Of a stretch of 64,000 bases of DNA, positions 6,291-13,098 are shown piece after piece (the stretch's first letter is position 1; each line of letters begins with the position of its first letter). The DNA is from a virus. Below the pieces are notes generated by a model. That model was not told where the DNA came from, did no database searches, and saw only the letters and a program-made list of their open reading frames with translations. The stretch is from positions 1 to 64,000 of the IMG/VR virus record IMGVR_UViG_3300027719_000021. One strand, 5' to 3'. The translations under genes were made by a program, and so were the position numbers.

Positions 6291-6475
6291 TGTCAAAGGA
6301 AAAAACAGTACAGAAAAAAATCAAAAGATTGTACACACAACTGGGGAAACACACTCTTCAGCCTGCAACAAGGATATCCAGATTTGCAGAAAGTAATGGT
6401 ATTGATAAAACAATCCTTACAAGATGTGGTAAAATTGAAAAAGCTATTTCATTACTTGAAAAATCAAAGAAATAA
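6290..6475 (+). CDS. hypothetical basic protein, 61 aa
   Basis: Overlaps the sigma-factor stop by one base and the following start by one base, so three genes are tightly coupled. It is basic and helical (VQKKIKRLYTQLGKH, then a turn and IDKTILTRCGKIEKAISLLEK). A small nucleic-acid-binding or sigma-interacting protein is possible, but this rests only on charge and position. Confidence 0.7.
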   Translation: MSKEKTVQKKIKRLYTQLGKHTLQPATRISRFAESNGIDKTILTRCGKIEKAISLLEKSKK

Positions 6476-6921
6476 TGGCAAAAGAACAAGCTCCTCAAAG
6501 TAGTCAGAAAAAATCTACTTCTGATGGTATAGGATTTAACAGATATCCTCAATGGTATAATGGTCCGGCAATGTTTGCTCCATTATTGCAACCCATTGAA
6601 AGACCAAATCTGAAAACAAGAGTTGTAGACAAAGGATTAGCCACCCAATTAGGAGAAGCAAGAAAAGAATTGCTTAAATCTCCTATACTTCAATCAGAAA
6701 AGGAAATGGAACTCCAAAAACTGAACGCTGGTATTCTTGCTATTAACAAATCAACAAAAGAAAAGCCACTTACAGAATATGAGTTAATAAAATTACTCAA
6801 ATTCAGAACACCAAGAAAAAGACATACACCCAAACTTGAAAAACATATTGTCAAGCAAATGGGTCGTAAAAGAGGAAAACTTAAATTGGCTAAATTGTTG
6901 ACAAATGGCAATAACAATTAA
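6475..6921 (+). CDS. hypothetical protein, 148 aa
   Basis: Polar N-terminus (QAPQSSQKKSTSDG), an aromatic segment (RYPQWYNGPAMFAPLLQPI), a central helical region, and a strongly basic C-terminus (LKFRTPRKRHTPKLEKH, then MGRKRGKLKLAKLL). The basic tail suggests binding to nucleic acid or membrane. It is the third gene of the sigma-factor operon. No family recognised. Confidence 0.75.
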   Translation: MAKEQAPQSSQKKSTSDGIGFNRYPQWYNGPAMFAPLLQPIERPNLKTRVVDKGLATQLGEARKELLKSPILQSEKEMELQKLNAGILAINKSTKEKPLTEYELIKLLKFRTPRKRHTPKLEKHIVKQMGRKRGKLKLAKLLTNGNNN

Positions 6922-7015
6922 TCAGAACAAGAACCCATTTGATAATCCATATAAATGGTTTATTATATGGGCTGTCATAATACTTGCTTTATTAGGTATT
7001 ATGCTAATAGTATAA
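6905..7015 (+). CDS. small single-TM protein, 36 aa
   Basis: Overlaps the 3' end of the previous gene in another frame. A polar N-terminus (MAITINQNKNPFDNPYKW) is followed by one hydrophobic helix to the C-terminus. The clean TM pattern and position directly before tRNA-Leu support a real gene. Function unknown. Confidence 0.5.
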   Translation: MAITINQNKNPFDNPYKWFIIWAVIILALLGIMLIV

Positions 7016-7021
7016 TGGTTT

Positions 7022-7104
7022 GCCCAGATGGTGGAATGGTAGACACGAAGGACTTAAAATCCTTTGACTTAACAGTTGTGCAGGTTCAAGTCCTGTTCTG
7101 GGTA
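7022..7104 (+). tRNA. tRNA-Leu(UAA)
   Basis: The cloverleaf is complete: acceptor GCCCAGA with TCTGGGT (G1-U72 wobble), D loop with GG, anticodon arm AAGGA-CTTAAAA-TCCTT (anticodon TAA), a long class II variable arm as expected for Leu, and a T arm with loop TTCAAGT. The discriminator is A and CCA is not encoded. Confidence 0.95.
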
Positions 7105-7124
7105 CTAATTTAAAATAAATCAAT

Positions 7125-7406
7125 ATGAAAAATTTAGTAAAAATCAAACTTACCAAACTAAGCGAAAGAAAAGATGCAGAAGTACCAAATAATATTCAAG
7201 AGGGAGAATATCGTATTGGTTATGTTGATAAAGACAAACTTAAACCAATTGTTGGCTTAAGTTATGTAGTACCAGCAGTTGAACAAATAAACGATGAAGC
7301 AGTAAGTCCAATATTTCATTATTTCTATACATCACAAGTAATAGAGATTATTGATGAGTTAACATTTAAAACACTTAATTCAATCTATAAAATTGAATTA
7401 TTATGA
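7125..7406 (+). CDS. hypothetical protein, 93 aa
   Basis: Small, probably beta-rich soluble protein (KNLVKIKLTKLSE, then EGEYRIGYVDKDKLKPIVG and a hydrophobic C-terminal half). The stop overlaps the next ATG (ATGA). No family recognised. Confidence 0.7.
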   Translation: MKNLVKIKLTKLSERKDAEVPNNIQEGEYRIGYVDKDKLKPIVGLSYVVPAVEQINDEAVSPIFHYFYTSQVIEIIDELTFKTLNSIYKIELL

Positions 7407-7498
7407 AAGAAGATCCATTAAGAGCATTTAAAGGAATTACAATGTGGTTCTTTATTGCAGTAATAATATGGATTATAATATTAAAACTAATATTATGA
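7403..7498 (+). CDS. very small single-TM protein, 31 aa
   Basis: The start overlaps the upstream stop and the stop overlaps the downstream start, both ATGA. The product is a short polar head (MKEDPLRAFKG) and one hydrophobic helix (about residues 12-30). The double coupling is the main evidence that it is translated. Confidence 0.5.
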   Translation: MKEDPLRAFKGITMWFFIAVIIWIIILKLIL

Positions 7499-7629
7499 AA
7501 AAAGCTAAGGTTAAGTTAACTACTATCGCAGATTGGAAAGAAATAGTACAAATATATCGTGAATTTGAAAAAAGGAAAAAATTAAAAAAAATTAAAAAAA
7601 TTTGGAAGTATATTAAAGGAATAAAATAG
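7495..7629 (+). CDS. small basic protein, 44 aa
   Basis: Starts at the ATG overlapping the previous stop. The C-terminal half is almost entirely Lys, Arg and hydrophobics (EFEKRKKLKKIKKIWKYIKG), an amphipathic cationic helix. The frame stays open upstream to 7444, but that part overlaps the 31-aa gene. The last bases form the 5' arm of the following structured RNA. Confidence 0.5.
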   Translation: MKKAKVKLTTIADWKEIVQIYREFEKRKKLKKIKKIWKYIKGIK

Positions 7630-7771
7630 TTACTGTAGCAAATACTTCTTCCAGCAATGGATATATGCAGGATAGTCGAAAGACGAGGATAAGATGTGCA
7701 TCCTATTTACTGTTCACGGACAGAAATGAACAGAGAGATTGTAGCTAAGACTAATCTCCGGTAACTATTTT
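7623..7771 (+). ncRNA. cloverleaf-like structured RNA (element i)
   Basis: An 11-bp terminal helix (AAAATAGTTAC 7623-7633 with GTAACTATTTT 7761-7771) encloses three hairpins: AGGAT/ATCCT (7669-7704) with an inner GTC-GAAA-GAC tetraloop, CTGTTC/GAACAG (7710-7733), and GAGATT/AATCTC (7735-7758). A T run follows, and tRNA-Gln starts 7 nt later. It is not a tRNA (149 nt, no T loop). A stable small RNA or a terminator-capped regulatory RNA is likely. Confidence 0.6.
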
Positions 7772-7777
7772 TTTATT

Positions 7778-7850
7778 TGACCCATAGTGTAATTGGCAAC
7801 ACGTCACATTTTGGATGTGAAGAGTCCTAGTTCGAGTCTAGGCGGGTCAA
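7778..7850 (+). tRNA. tRNA-Gln(UUG)
   Basis: Acceptor TGACCCA with CGGGTCA (mismatch at position 7/66), D arm with AATTGGCAAC, anticodon arm TCACA-TTTTGGA-TGTGA (anticodon TTG), and T arm CCTAG-TTCGAGT-CTAGG. The discriminator is A and CCA is not encoded. The code used in this window is standard, so this is an ordinary CAA reader. Confidence 0.93.
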
Positions 7851-7878
7851 CTAATCACTAATCCTTACGTGAATTAAA

Positions 7879-8055
7879 ATGAGTAAATGTAAATTAGATG
7901 AGGTGGATAAGTTGGAATACGAATTACCTCAAAAAGTTAAAATCAAACGAAAATCAAAAAATGGTAAAGTTGATAACAAGAGAAAACGCGTTAGCCCTTT
8001 TAAAGAGGCTGACAGAAAAGCTCGAAGAAAGCAACAAACAAATACTGATTGGTGA
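7879..8055 (+). CDS. possible small basic protein, 58 aa, overlapping the next gene
   Basis: An ATG ORF 28 nt after tRNA-Gln encodes an acidic N-terminus (CKLDEVDKLEYELPQ) then a very basic tail (VKIKRKSKNGK... RKARRKQQTNTDW). It overlaps the following gene by 95 nt in another frame. The composition looks protein-like and the position suits a first gene, but the long overlap makes it doubtful. The alternative is a leader region with a chance ORF. Confidence 0.35.
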   Translation: MSKCKLDEVDKLEYELPQKVKIKRKSKNGKVDNKRKRVSPFKEADRKARRKQQTNTDW

Positions 8056-8479
8056 AGTAAAAGCTGTACGATTTGGTAAAGAGAAAGAATTAACAACAGC
8101 CTCTTTTCGTAAAGGACAACTTGTTTTTACCAGAAGAGGTATAGGTGTTGTTGAAGATAAATCTTGGACAAAAGGTTCTACAAATAAACTAATTGTACGT
8201 CATAGAAAAACTGGAAATAAAAACAGGTCTTTATATGATTTAAAAGATGTTATGAAATTAGTTGTTGTAGACAAGGATGGTAATAATATACCTATATCCC
8301 CAATGTTCTATGATCACCTTATTGCAAGTATTAATAAAAAAGTCAAATTTTATATTAATGCTAGGGATACTGCTATGCTTACAAGAAAACAACAAGAACT
8401 CCTTCGTAGAGATCAACTTGCAAGTTTAAAAGGTGCTTTTAACCTTATTACAGTATACCAAAATGAAAATTTATGGTAA
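7961..8479 (+). CDS. hypothetical protein, 172 aa
   Basis: Starts MVKLITRENALALLKRL with a coiled N-terminal helix, followed by a beta-rich core (GEVKAVRFGKEKELTTASFRK, then FTRRGIGVVED and LIVRHRKTGNK) and a C-terminal helical region. The frame is open back to 7898, but ATG 7961 follows an A-rich stretch and removes an unlikely Trp/Asn-rich extension. The beta core could be an SH3/KOW-like fold, which is speculative. It precedes the 710-aa repeat protein. Confidence 0.7.
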   Translation: MVKLITRENALALLKRLTEKLEESNKQILIGEVKAVRFGKEKELTTASFRKGQLVFTRRGIGVVEDKSWTKGSTNKLIVRHRKTGNKNRSLYDLKDVMKLVVVDKDGNNIPISPMFYDHLIASINKKVKFYINARDTAMLTRKQQELLRRDQLASLKGAFNLITVYQNENLW

Positions 8480-8502
8480 TCAAAATATAAAATAATCAAA
8501 TC

Positions 8503-10635
8503 GTGGATAATACAGCTAAAAAATTAATAAGTCAAGAAGTAGTTAAAGATATGACTGAACAAAATCTCAATATTTTAAAAGAGATTCTGTTAACAGATCC
8601 TATTAAGATTAATTCAGCAATTGACATGTGGACTAAACGTAAATCTAAAGCAAGTGTCCCAGACCAAGCTCGATGTGAACGTAATATCAGAAATTTGTAT
8701 TCTATTTTGGAAGAAGTAGTAAATACAACGATGAAAGTCTACAATATAGATTCTGAAAAAGAAACTACTATTGAAACTAAAGTAGAAACAACCGATGTTG
8801 TTGCTACAAAAGAAGAAACTACTATGGTTCATCAACCACCTGTTGTACAGGAAGTTGCAGAACAAACTGAAACTCATGAGTCCAAATTAAGGATTGTAAG
8901 AGATGTTGAAGATCCAAGGGAAAAATATAAGGATCTCATCAAAACAAAAACTATTGAAGAGTTAATAGCTCACTTTAGGACATTACCTAAAGAAGAAGCA
9001 ACTGAAGCTGCTACTTTTATATTAGGTAAAGGTTTATACAAGGCTAAAAAGAATAAACCATGGCCTACTGACAGAATTGCAAACTGGTTAGTTTCAACTG
9101 TTTTTAAAGAAGTACAGCAACAAACAGAAGAAACTAATATTAGTTCTACTGATGAACAAGATCTGGAAGAAAAGTACAAAAGCATTGCTAATACAATGAC
9201 ATTAGCAGAGATAGGAGAATACATAAGAGATCTTGTAAAGAAGGATAAGTTTCATGATGCTTTGGAAATGGCAACATATATACTCTCGAAAGGATTATAT
9301 GTTGATGCTCAAAAAGAATCTTTAAACTGGAACACAGAAACTATAACTGTATTCTTTGAACAGAGTACAGCTGGTTTATCTTCAGAAACAGTAATTCCTG
9401 ATGCTGAAGAAGTTAAAGATGATGCTCCATTCTATGATATAACTTATGCAGAAATGTATAAACATATCGATGATGCTTCTAAAGTAGAAGGAGCTACAAT
9501 GGAATCGTTGAAAGCGATATATATGGATTACTTAAACACTAATACAGCTAAATCAATTGAAAAAGTTGATGATCTTATTAAAGAAAGTAATGCAGATCAA
9601 GTTTGGGAAAGTTTATTTGCTCAAACAATTCAATATCGCATAAATGAAGTAAAAAGAAAGGCTGATTTGGCTAAATTTGAAGCAGAACATGCTGAAGAAA
9701 AAAATCAGATTCTTGAACAATTTATGGAATCTGATATTAAAGCCAATAAAGAAAAACTTGAAGCTGAAAAAGATTTTGCCCTTAATACTATAAAAGATCT
9801 CAAAAAGATTTTAACAGATAAAGGGTGGACAGATACTACCTTACCAAACGCAAGAGATATGGTAAAGGAATTAGCTAAAAGAGCTGCTGTAAATGTTAAA
9901 TACTTTATGAAAAAAGATAATACAACTGAACCAACCCCTCTTCCTGAAAAGACAGAAACAAATGTTCCGGACAATGTGGCTATCATTGGCCCTGAAGTTC
10001 CTGTTAATAATAAATATCCGGAAATCGAAGATGAAGTTGGAAAGGCTAAATACCTAGAAGATGTACATTCTATAATTATAAAGTATACGGAACCTGATAA
10101 AGTAACTGCTGTGTTACAACTTGTAACTAATGCTTTCTTAAATAAACAAATATTTGAGAAATCAAATGATACAGAAGCTTTAAACTGGACTATTGAACAA
10201 GTAGAAGATTGGTTAGGGAAACTTGATCAAACTCCTGTTGTTGAAAAAAAACAGGAAGAAGTTACTACTAAAGAACCACTTATTGATGCAGAAACAGATA
10301 TTTCTAAAACTACTGAAGAAGCCACTATTGCTACCGAAACTGTTGAAGAATCATCTGATACTAAACCAGATAACCCCTTTTATAAAATAAAGGACAAAGA
10401 AGATTTTCTTAATGCTGTAGCAGATAATATTAAGAGGTTAAAAGAAGAAGGACTTGATGTAAAAGCAATTCGTTCTACTATGGCTGATTTAATAATTGAT
10501 GCTAGAATAAAAGCTAAAAAATCATTTGCTAGGAACGCTTATAAAAAAGCGGCTCCAGGTGAATTGTTTAACATGATAAACAAAGTAGCTATAGCTAATA
10601 ATATTGAAGGCTTTATGAATGAACATAAAGACTAA
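8503..10635 (+). CDS. large acidic repeat protein, 710 aa
   Basis: Acidic helical protein with at least three copies of a roughly 65-residue module at about 139-210, 222-290 and 514-585. Each copy starts KYK/KYL, carries an (I/A)LxKGLY- or LNKQIF-like turn, and ends W-(T/N)-x-E-x-(I/V). A second module class begins PFYDITYAEMYK (about 306) and PFYKIKDKEDF (about 624). Glu/Thr-rich linkers separate them, and a coiled coil spans about 385-440. No catalytic motif is seen. The start is GTG 8503; MTEQ at residue 17 is the alternative. A scaffold, a decoy or a structural protein of the infected cell is possible. Confidence 0.85.
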   Translation: MDNTAKKLISQEVVKDMTEQNLNILKEILLTDPIKINSAIDMWTKRKSKASVPDQARCERNIRNLYSILEEVVNTTMKVYNIDSEKETTIETKVETTDVVATKEETTMVHQPPVVQEVAEQTETHESKLRIVRDVEDPREKYKDLIKTKTIEELIAHFRTLPKEEATEAATFILGKGLYKAKKNKPWPTDRIANWLVSTVFKEVQQQTEETNISSTDEQDLEEKYKSIANTMTLAEIGEYIRDLVKKDKFHDALEMATYILSKGLYVDAQKESLNWNTETITVFFEQSTAGLSSETVIPDAEEVKDDAPFYDITYAEMYKHIDDASKVEGATMESLKAIYMDYLNTNTAKSIEKVDDLIKESNADQVWESLFAQTIQYRINEVKRKADLAKFEAEHAEEKNQILEQFMESDIKANKEKLEAEKDFALNTIKDLKKILTDKGWTDTTLPNARDMVKELAKRAAVNVKYFMKKDNTTEPTPLPEKTETNVPDNVAIIGPEVPVNNKYPEIEDEVGKAKYLEDVHSIIIKYTEPDKVTAVLQLVTNAFLNKQIFEKSNDTEALNWTIEQVEDWLGKLDQTPVVEKKQEEVTTKEPLIDAETDISKTTEEATIATETVEESSDTKPDNPFYKIKDKEDFLNAVADNIKRLKEEGLDVKAIRSTMADLIIDARIKAKKSFARNAYKKAAPGELFNMINKVAIANNIEGFMNEHKD

Positions 10636-10653
10636 TATATTATAATAGTATAT

Positions 10654-10780
10654 AGGTGTGACGCTTAAAAAATTCAATTAACATATTTAATAAATTGATT
10701 TATTTAGTTCATCCTTTTCTATTTAAATTGAAATATTATTTATGTGATTGGGCTAATATCGTAAGATAGGCGTCACACCT
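10654..10780 (+). ncRNA. stem-closed element j (11-bp helix)
   Basis: AGGTGTGACGC (10654-10664) is a perfect complement of GCGTCACACCT (10770-10780). The 105-nt interior is very AT-rich, and TTCAATT near 10672 can pair with either of two downstream partners. It fills the gap between the 710-aa gene and the next operon. No ORF is seen. Confidence 0.5.
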
Positions 10781-10795
10781 CTTTTACTTAAAATT

Positions 10796-11281
10796 ATGGA
10801 TAAAAAAGCATCTATTTGCCAGCGTATCATTTTCTTATCTGAACAAATTGCTTGTCATAAAAAGATAAATGATAAATTACGACATGTAAAATATTTATAT
10901 AGTCGTTTAGCATCTGTTCCCCCATCAACAATATTTTTTAAAGAAATTGAAGATGAAAGTAAAAGAACTATAGAAGAAATGGAGCAAACTATATCTAAGC
11001 TTATGAAACCCTTAATGAAAGGAATTTCATTTGATATGGATATATCATCTTTATCTTCTAGAGATATATATAGAGGTTATATTGAGTTGTACGATTCAAC
11101 TACAAATAAACAATATATATTATTCTTCAAATCATTTAACAATGGATTATTTAATATTGAAGAAGGCTCTCTTGAACTCAACGATAGAGGTCAATTAGAA
11201 AAGGTTTTAGAAGATATAAAACCTATAAAGAAAACCCAGGAAGCAAAAACTTTATTCGATGTAATAATGAATCAAAAATAA
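10796..11281 (+). CDS. hypothetical coiled-coil protein, 161 aa
   Basis: Helical N-terminal half with probable coiled coil (about 5-30 and 45-75), then an alpha/beta C-terminal part (DIYRGYIELYDSTTNKQYIL, then FFKSFNNGLFNIEEGSLEL). One base separates its stop from the next ATG, and the three genes 10796-13098 form an operon ending in the ANL-like protein. No family recognised. Confidence 0.75.
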   Translation: MDKKASICQRIIFLSEQIACHKKINDKLRHVKYLYSRLASVPPSTIFFKEIEDESKRTIEEMEQTISKLMKPLMKGISFDMDISSLSSRDIYRGYIELYDSTTNKQYILFFKSFNNGLFNIEEGSLELNDRGQLEKVLEDIKPIKKTQEAKTLFDVIMNQK

Positions 11282-11282
11282 A

Positions 11283-11654
11283 ATGAACAAAGTAGTCGTA
11301 GTTAGCTCAGGAATGAGTGACTTAGATAAGGATTTAGTAAAAACCTTATTCAAGCTCAAGGCACTTTCACTCGAATACGTAGAGGAAGTTGTTGGTGTAT
11401 ATTCTGCTCAACGTAGAATTATAGACACTGCTCACAAACTCATTGATTATATGAGTGAATTCTCAAGAACAGATTCATTTTTCTATATTTTTATGGGAGA
11501 TGAAACTGAAGAAAACTTAAAATTAATAGTAAATACAGTTGTTGAAAAAACAGATAAAACCAAATATTTTGCTGTAAAAATTCATAGCAACTGGTTAGAC
11601 TTTTCTGTTAATCAGTTAAGTTTAAGCGGTAAAATGTTCACTAAAGTTAGGTAA
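11283..11654 (+). CDS. hypothetical protein, 123 aa
   Basis: Begins NKVVVVSSGMSDLDKDLVKTLFK, a beta-loop-helix start, and has further helices and the strand pair FFYIFMGDE and KYFAVKIHSN. The alternation suggests a small alpha/beta fold. It sits between the coiled-coil gene and the ANL-like gene with 1-nt gaps. There is no Ser in a carrier-protein (DSL) context, so I do not call it an acyl carrier. Confidence 0.75.
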   Translation: MNKVVVVSSGMSDLDKDLVKTLFKLKALSLEYVEEVVGVYSAQRRIIDTAHKLIDYMSEFSRTDSFFYIFMGDETEENLKLIVNTVVEKTDKTKYFAVKIHSNWLDFSVNQLSLSGKMFTKVR

Positions 11655-11655
11655 T

Positions 11656-13098
11656 ATGGTAAGCTATCAATCTACAATAAGAACCATACTAAGAGCTTTA
11701 TCCGATCAAGATAAAGAAGAATTATCTATTCTGGTAGCTTATTATGGACGTCAGATTGAAGATGATGAAACTCCTATTATATTTATTAAAGAAGACAAAG
11801 AGCACGTATTATGTAGATTAGCGCTAATGATACTTGGCTTAGATTTTGCTGTAATACCTACAACAATGTCTAATGCAGAAATAACATCTTCTTTTACAGA
11901 TTTTAGTAAGGGAGTCATTATAACTGATAATATAGAAAATGTTGAAAGTAAATCTCTATTGTTTCGTACACTAGATTTTTATCCTGACAACTATAATGTA
12001 AAATCAGAGATATTTGACGAAGAAGAATATCCTAACTGGACTATGATACTATATGATACAAAAAGAAATCAAGTAATGATTAACAGTACTTTATTTTCTT
12101 TATTATATGAAAATCTTGATATGAACTTCCAAAAGTATGGAATATTTTATCAGAGAGAATGTTCTATTCTTGCTGAATCAGAAGATTTCTTCTTATATTA
12201 TTTAGTATCGAGATCCTACTCAAGAATACCATTTACAATAAATGAATATGAAAAGGAACAATTGCTTCTCATATCATATAACAATTACAAAACAATTTGG
12301 AAAGAAACACTATCCTTAACACTACAAAACAAAATATTCTTTAAATTATTCTTTAATAAGATAATAGGGAGAATTATTATGTTAATAGTAGTGAAAAGAT
12401 TCTTAAAGCGATTTAAACTATTTAAAAAAATAGTTGTACTAGGATTAATTACTGATCCTATACTAGCGGAAGTATCAGAAAAACTTAGAAGTAAGAAAGT
12501 ATTTAATACATATGGCGAAACTAGTAGTTTAATGGCTACTGGTATGTCACAGAAACCAGGACATATATCTATAATACCTGGTCTTTCTACAGCTTCTATC
12601 TCATTAAAGGAAAGCTCAAAGAATTTTAGGATTCTTTCTAAAGATAATGATGTAAATACATTTGATAGAGTATCAAACGTTATGTTATCTTTTCGAACAA
12701 ATAACTTATTATTAAACGTAATAAGCGATTCGTTATTTATAATAAATGGTGATTATGCAAAATTCCTAGGACACGCTTTTACAAATGGAGTATGCCCTAT
12801 ACATATTGAATCAATTTTTAACTCATTCCCATTTATCAAGGATTCTGCTTTAGTATTATGGAAAGGAAACTATCATCTTTTATTAGATGTAGATGAGGCA
12901 ATACTTGAAGCAAATAACATCAACTACGTGTTCTTTAATAAGATTATGAAAGGACAAGTAGATAAAATGAATGAACTTGTATTGCCAAAAGCGATACAAA
13001 TAAAAACTTTTGGACAAGTCCCATGTTCTGTGCCTAACTATAACAGACTGGGCCTATTAAATAAAGATTTTCTATATAATGTAGAATTCATTGTTTGA
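11656..13098 (+). CDS. degenerate ANL-fold (acyl-adenylate ligase-like) protein, 480 aa
   Basis: Landmarks in order match AMP-forming ligases. An N-terminal segment LALMILGLDFAVIPTTMSN with following GVIITDN (about 55-95) resembles the first subdomain. The A5 motif is NTYGETSSLMATG at about 284-296, where ligases have YGxTE. A C-terminal segment NGVCPIHIESIFNSFPFIKDSALV (about 376-400) matches the GxxVxPxxIE helix. The Gly/Ser/Thr-rich ATP loop (A3) is replaced at about 128-140 by TMILYDTKRNQVM, and the usual A10 Lys is not obvious. It therefore looks like an inactivated or repurposed ligase fold. It ends one base before the giant non-coding region. Confidence 0.5.
   Translation: MVSYQSTIRTILRALSDQDKEELSILVAYYGRQIEDDETPIIFIKEDKEHVLCRLALMILGLDFAVIPTTMSNAEITSSFTDFSKGVIITDNIENVESKSLLFRTLDFYPDNYNVKSEIFDEEEYPNWTMILYDTKRNQVMINSTLFSLLYENLDMNFQKYGIFYQRECSILAESEDFFLYYLVSRSYSRIPFTINEYEKEQLLLISYNNYKTIWKETLSLTLQNKIFFKLFFNKIIGRIIMLIVVKRFLKRFKLFKKIVVLGLITDPILAEVSEKLRSKKVFNTYGETSSLMATGMSQKPGHISIIPGLSTASISLKESSKNFRILSKDNDVNTFDRVSNVMLSFRTNNLLLNVISDSLFIINGDYAKFLGHAFTNGVCPIHIESIFNSFPFIKDSALVLWKGNYHLLLDVDEAILEANNINYVFFNKIMKGQVDKMNELVLPKAIQIKTFGQVPCSVPNYNRLGLLNKDFLYNVEFIV

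Noticed and set aside
11283-11654. Acyl carrier protein partner for the ANL-like protein
   Set aside because: No DSL-type phosphopantetheine site and the fold pattern is alpha/beta, not a four-helix bundle.
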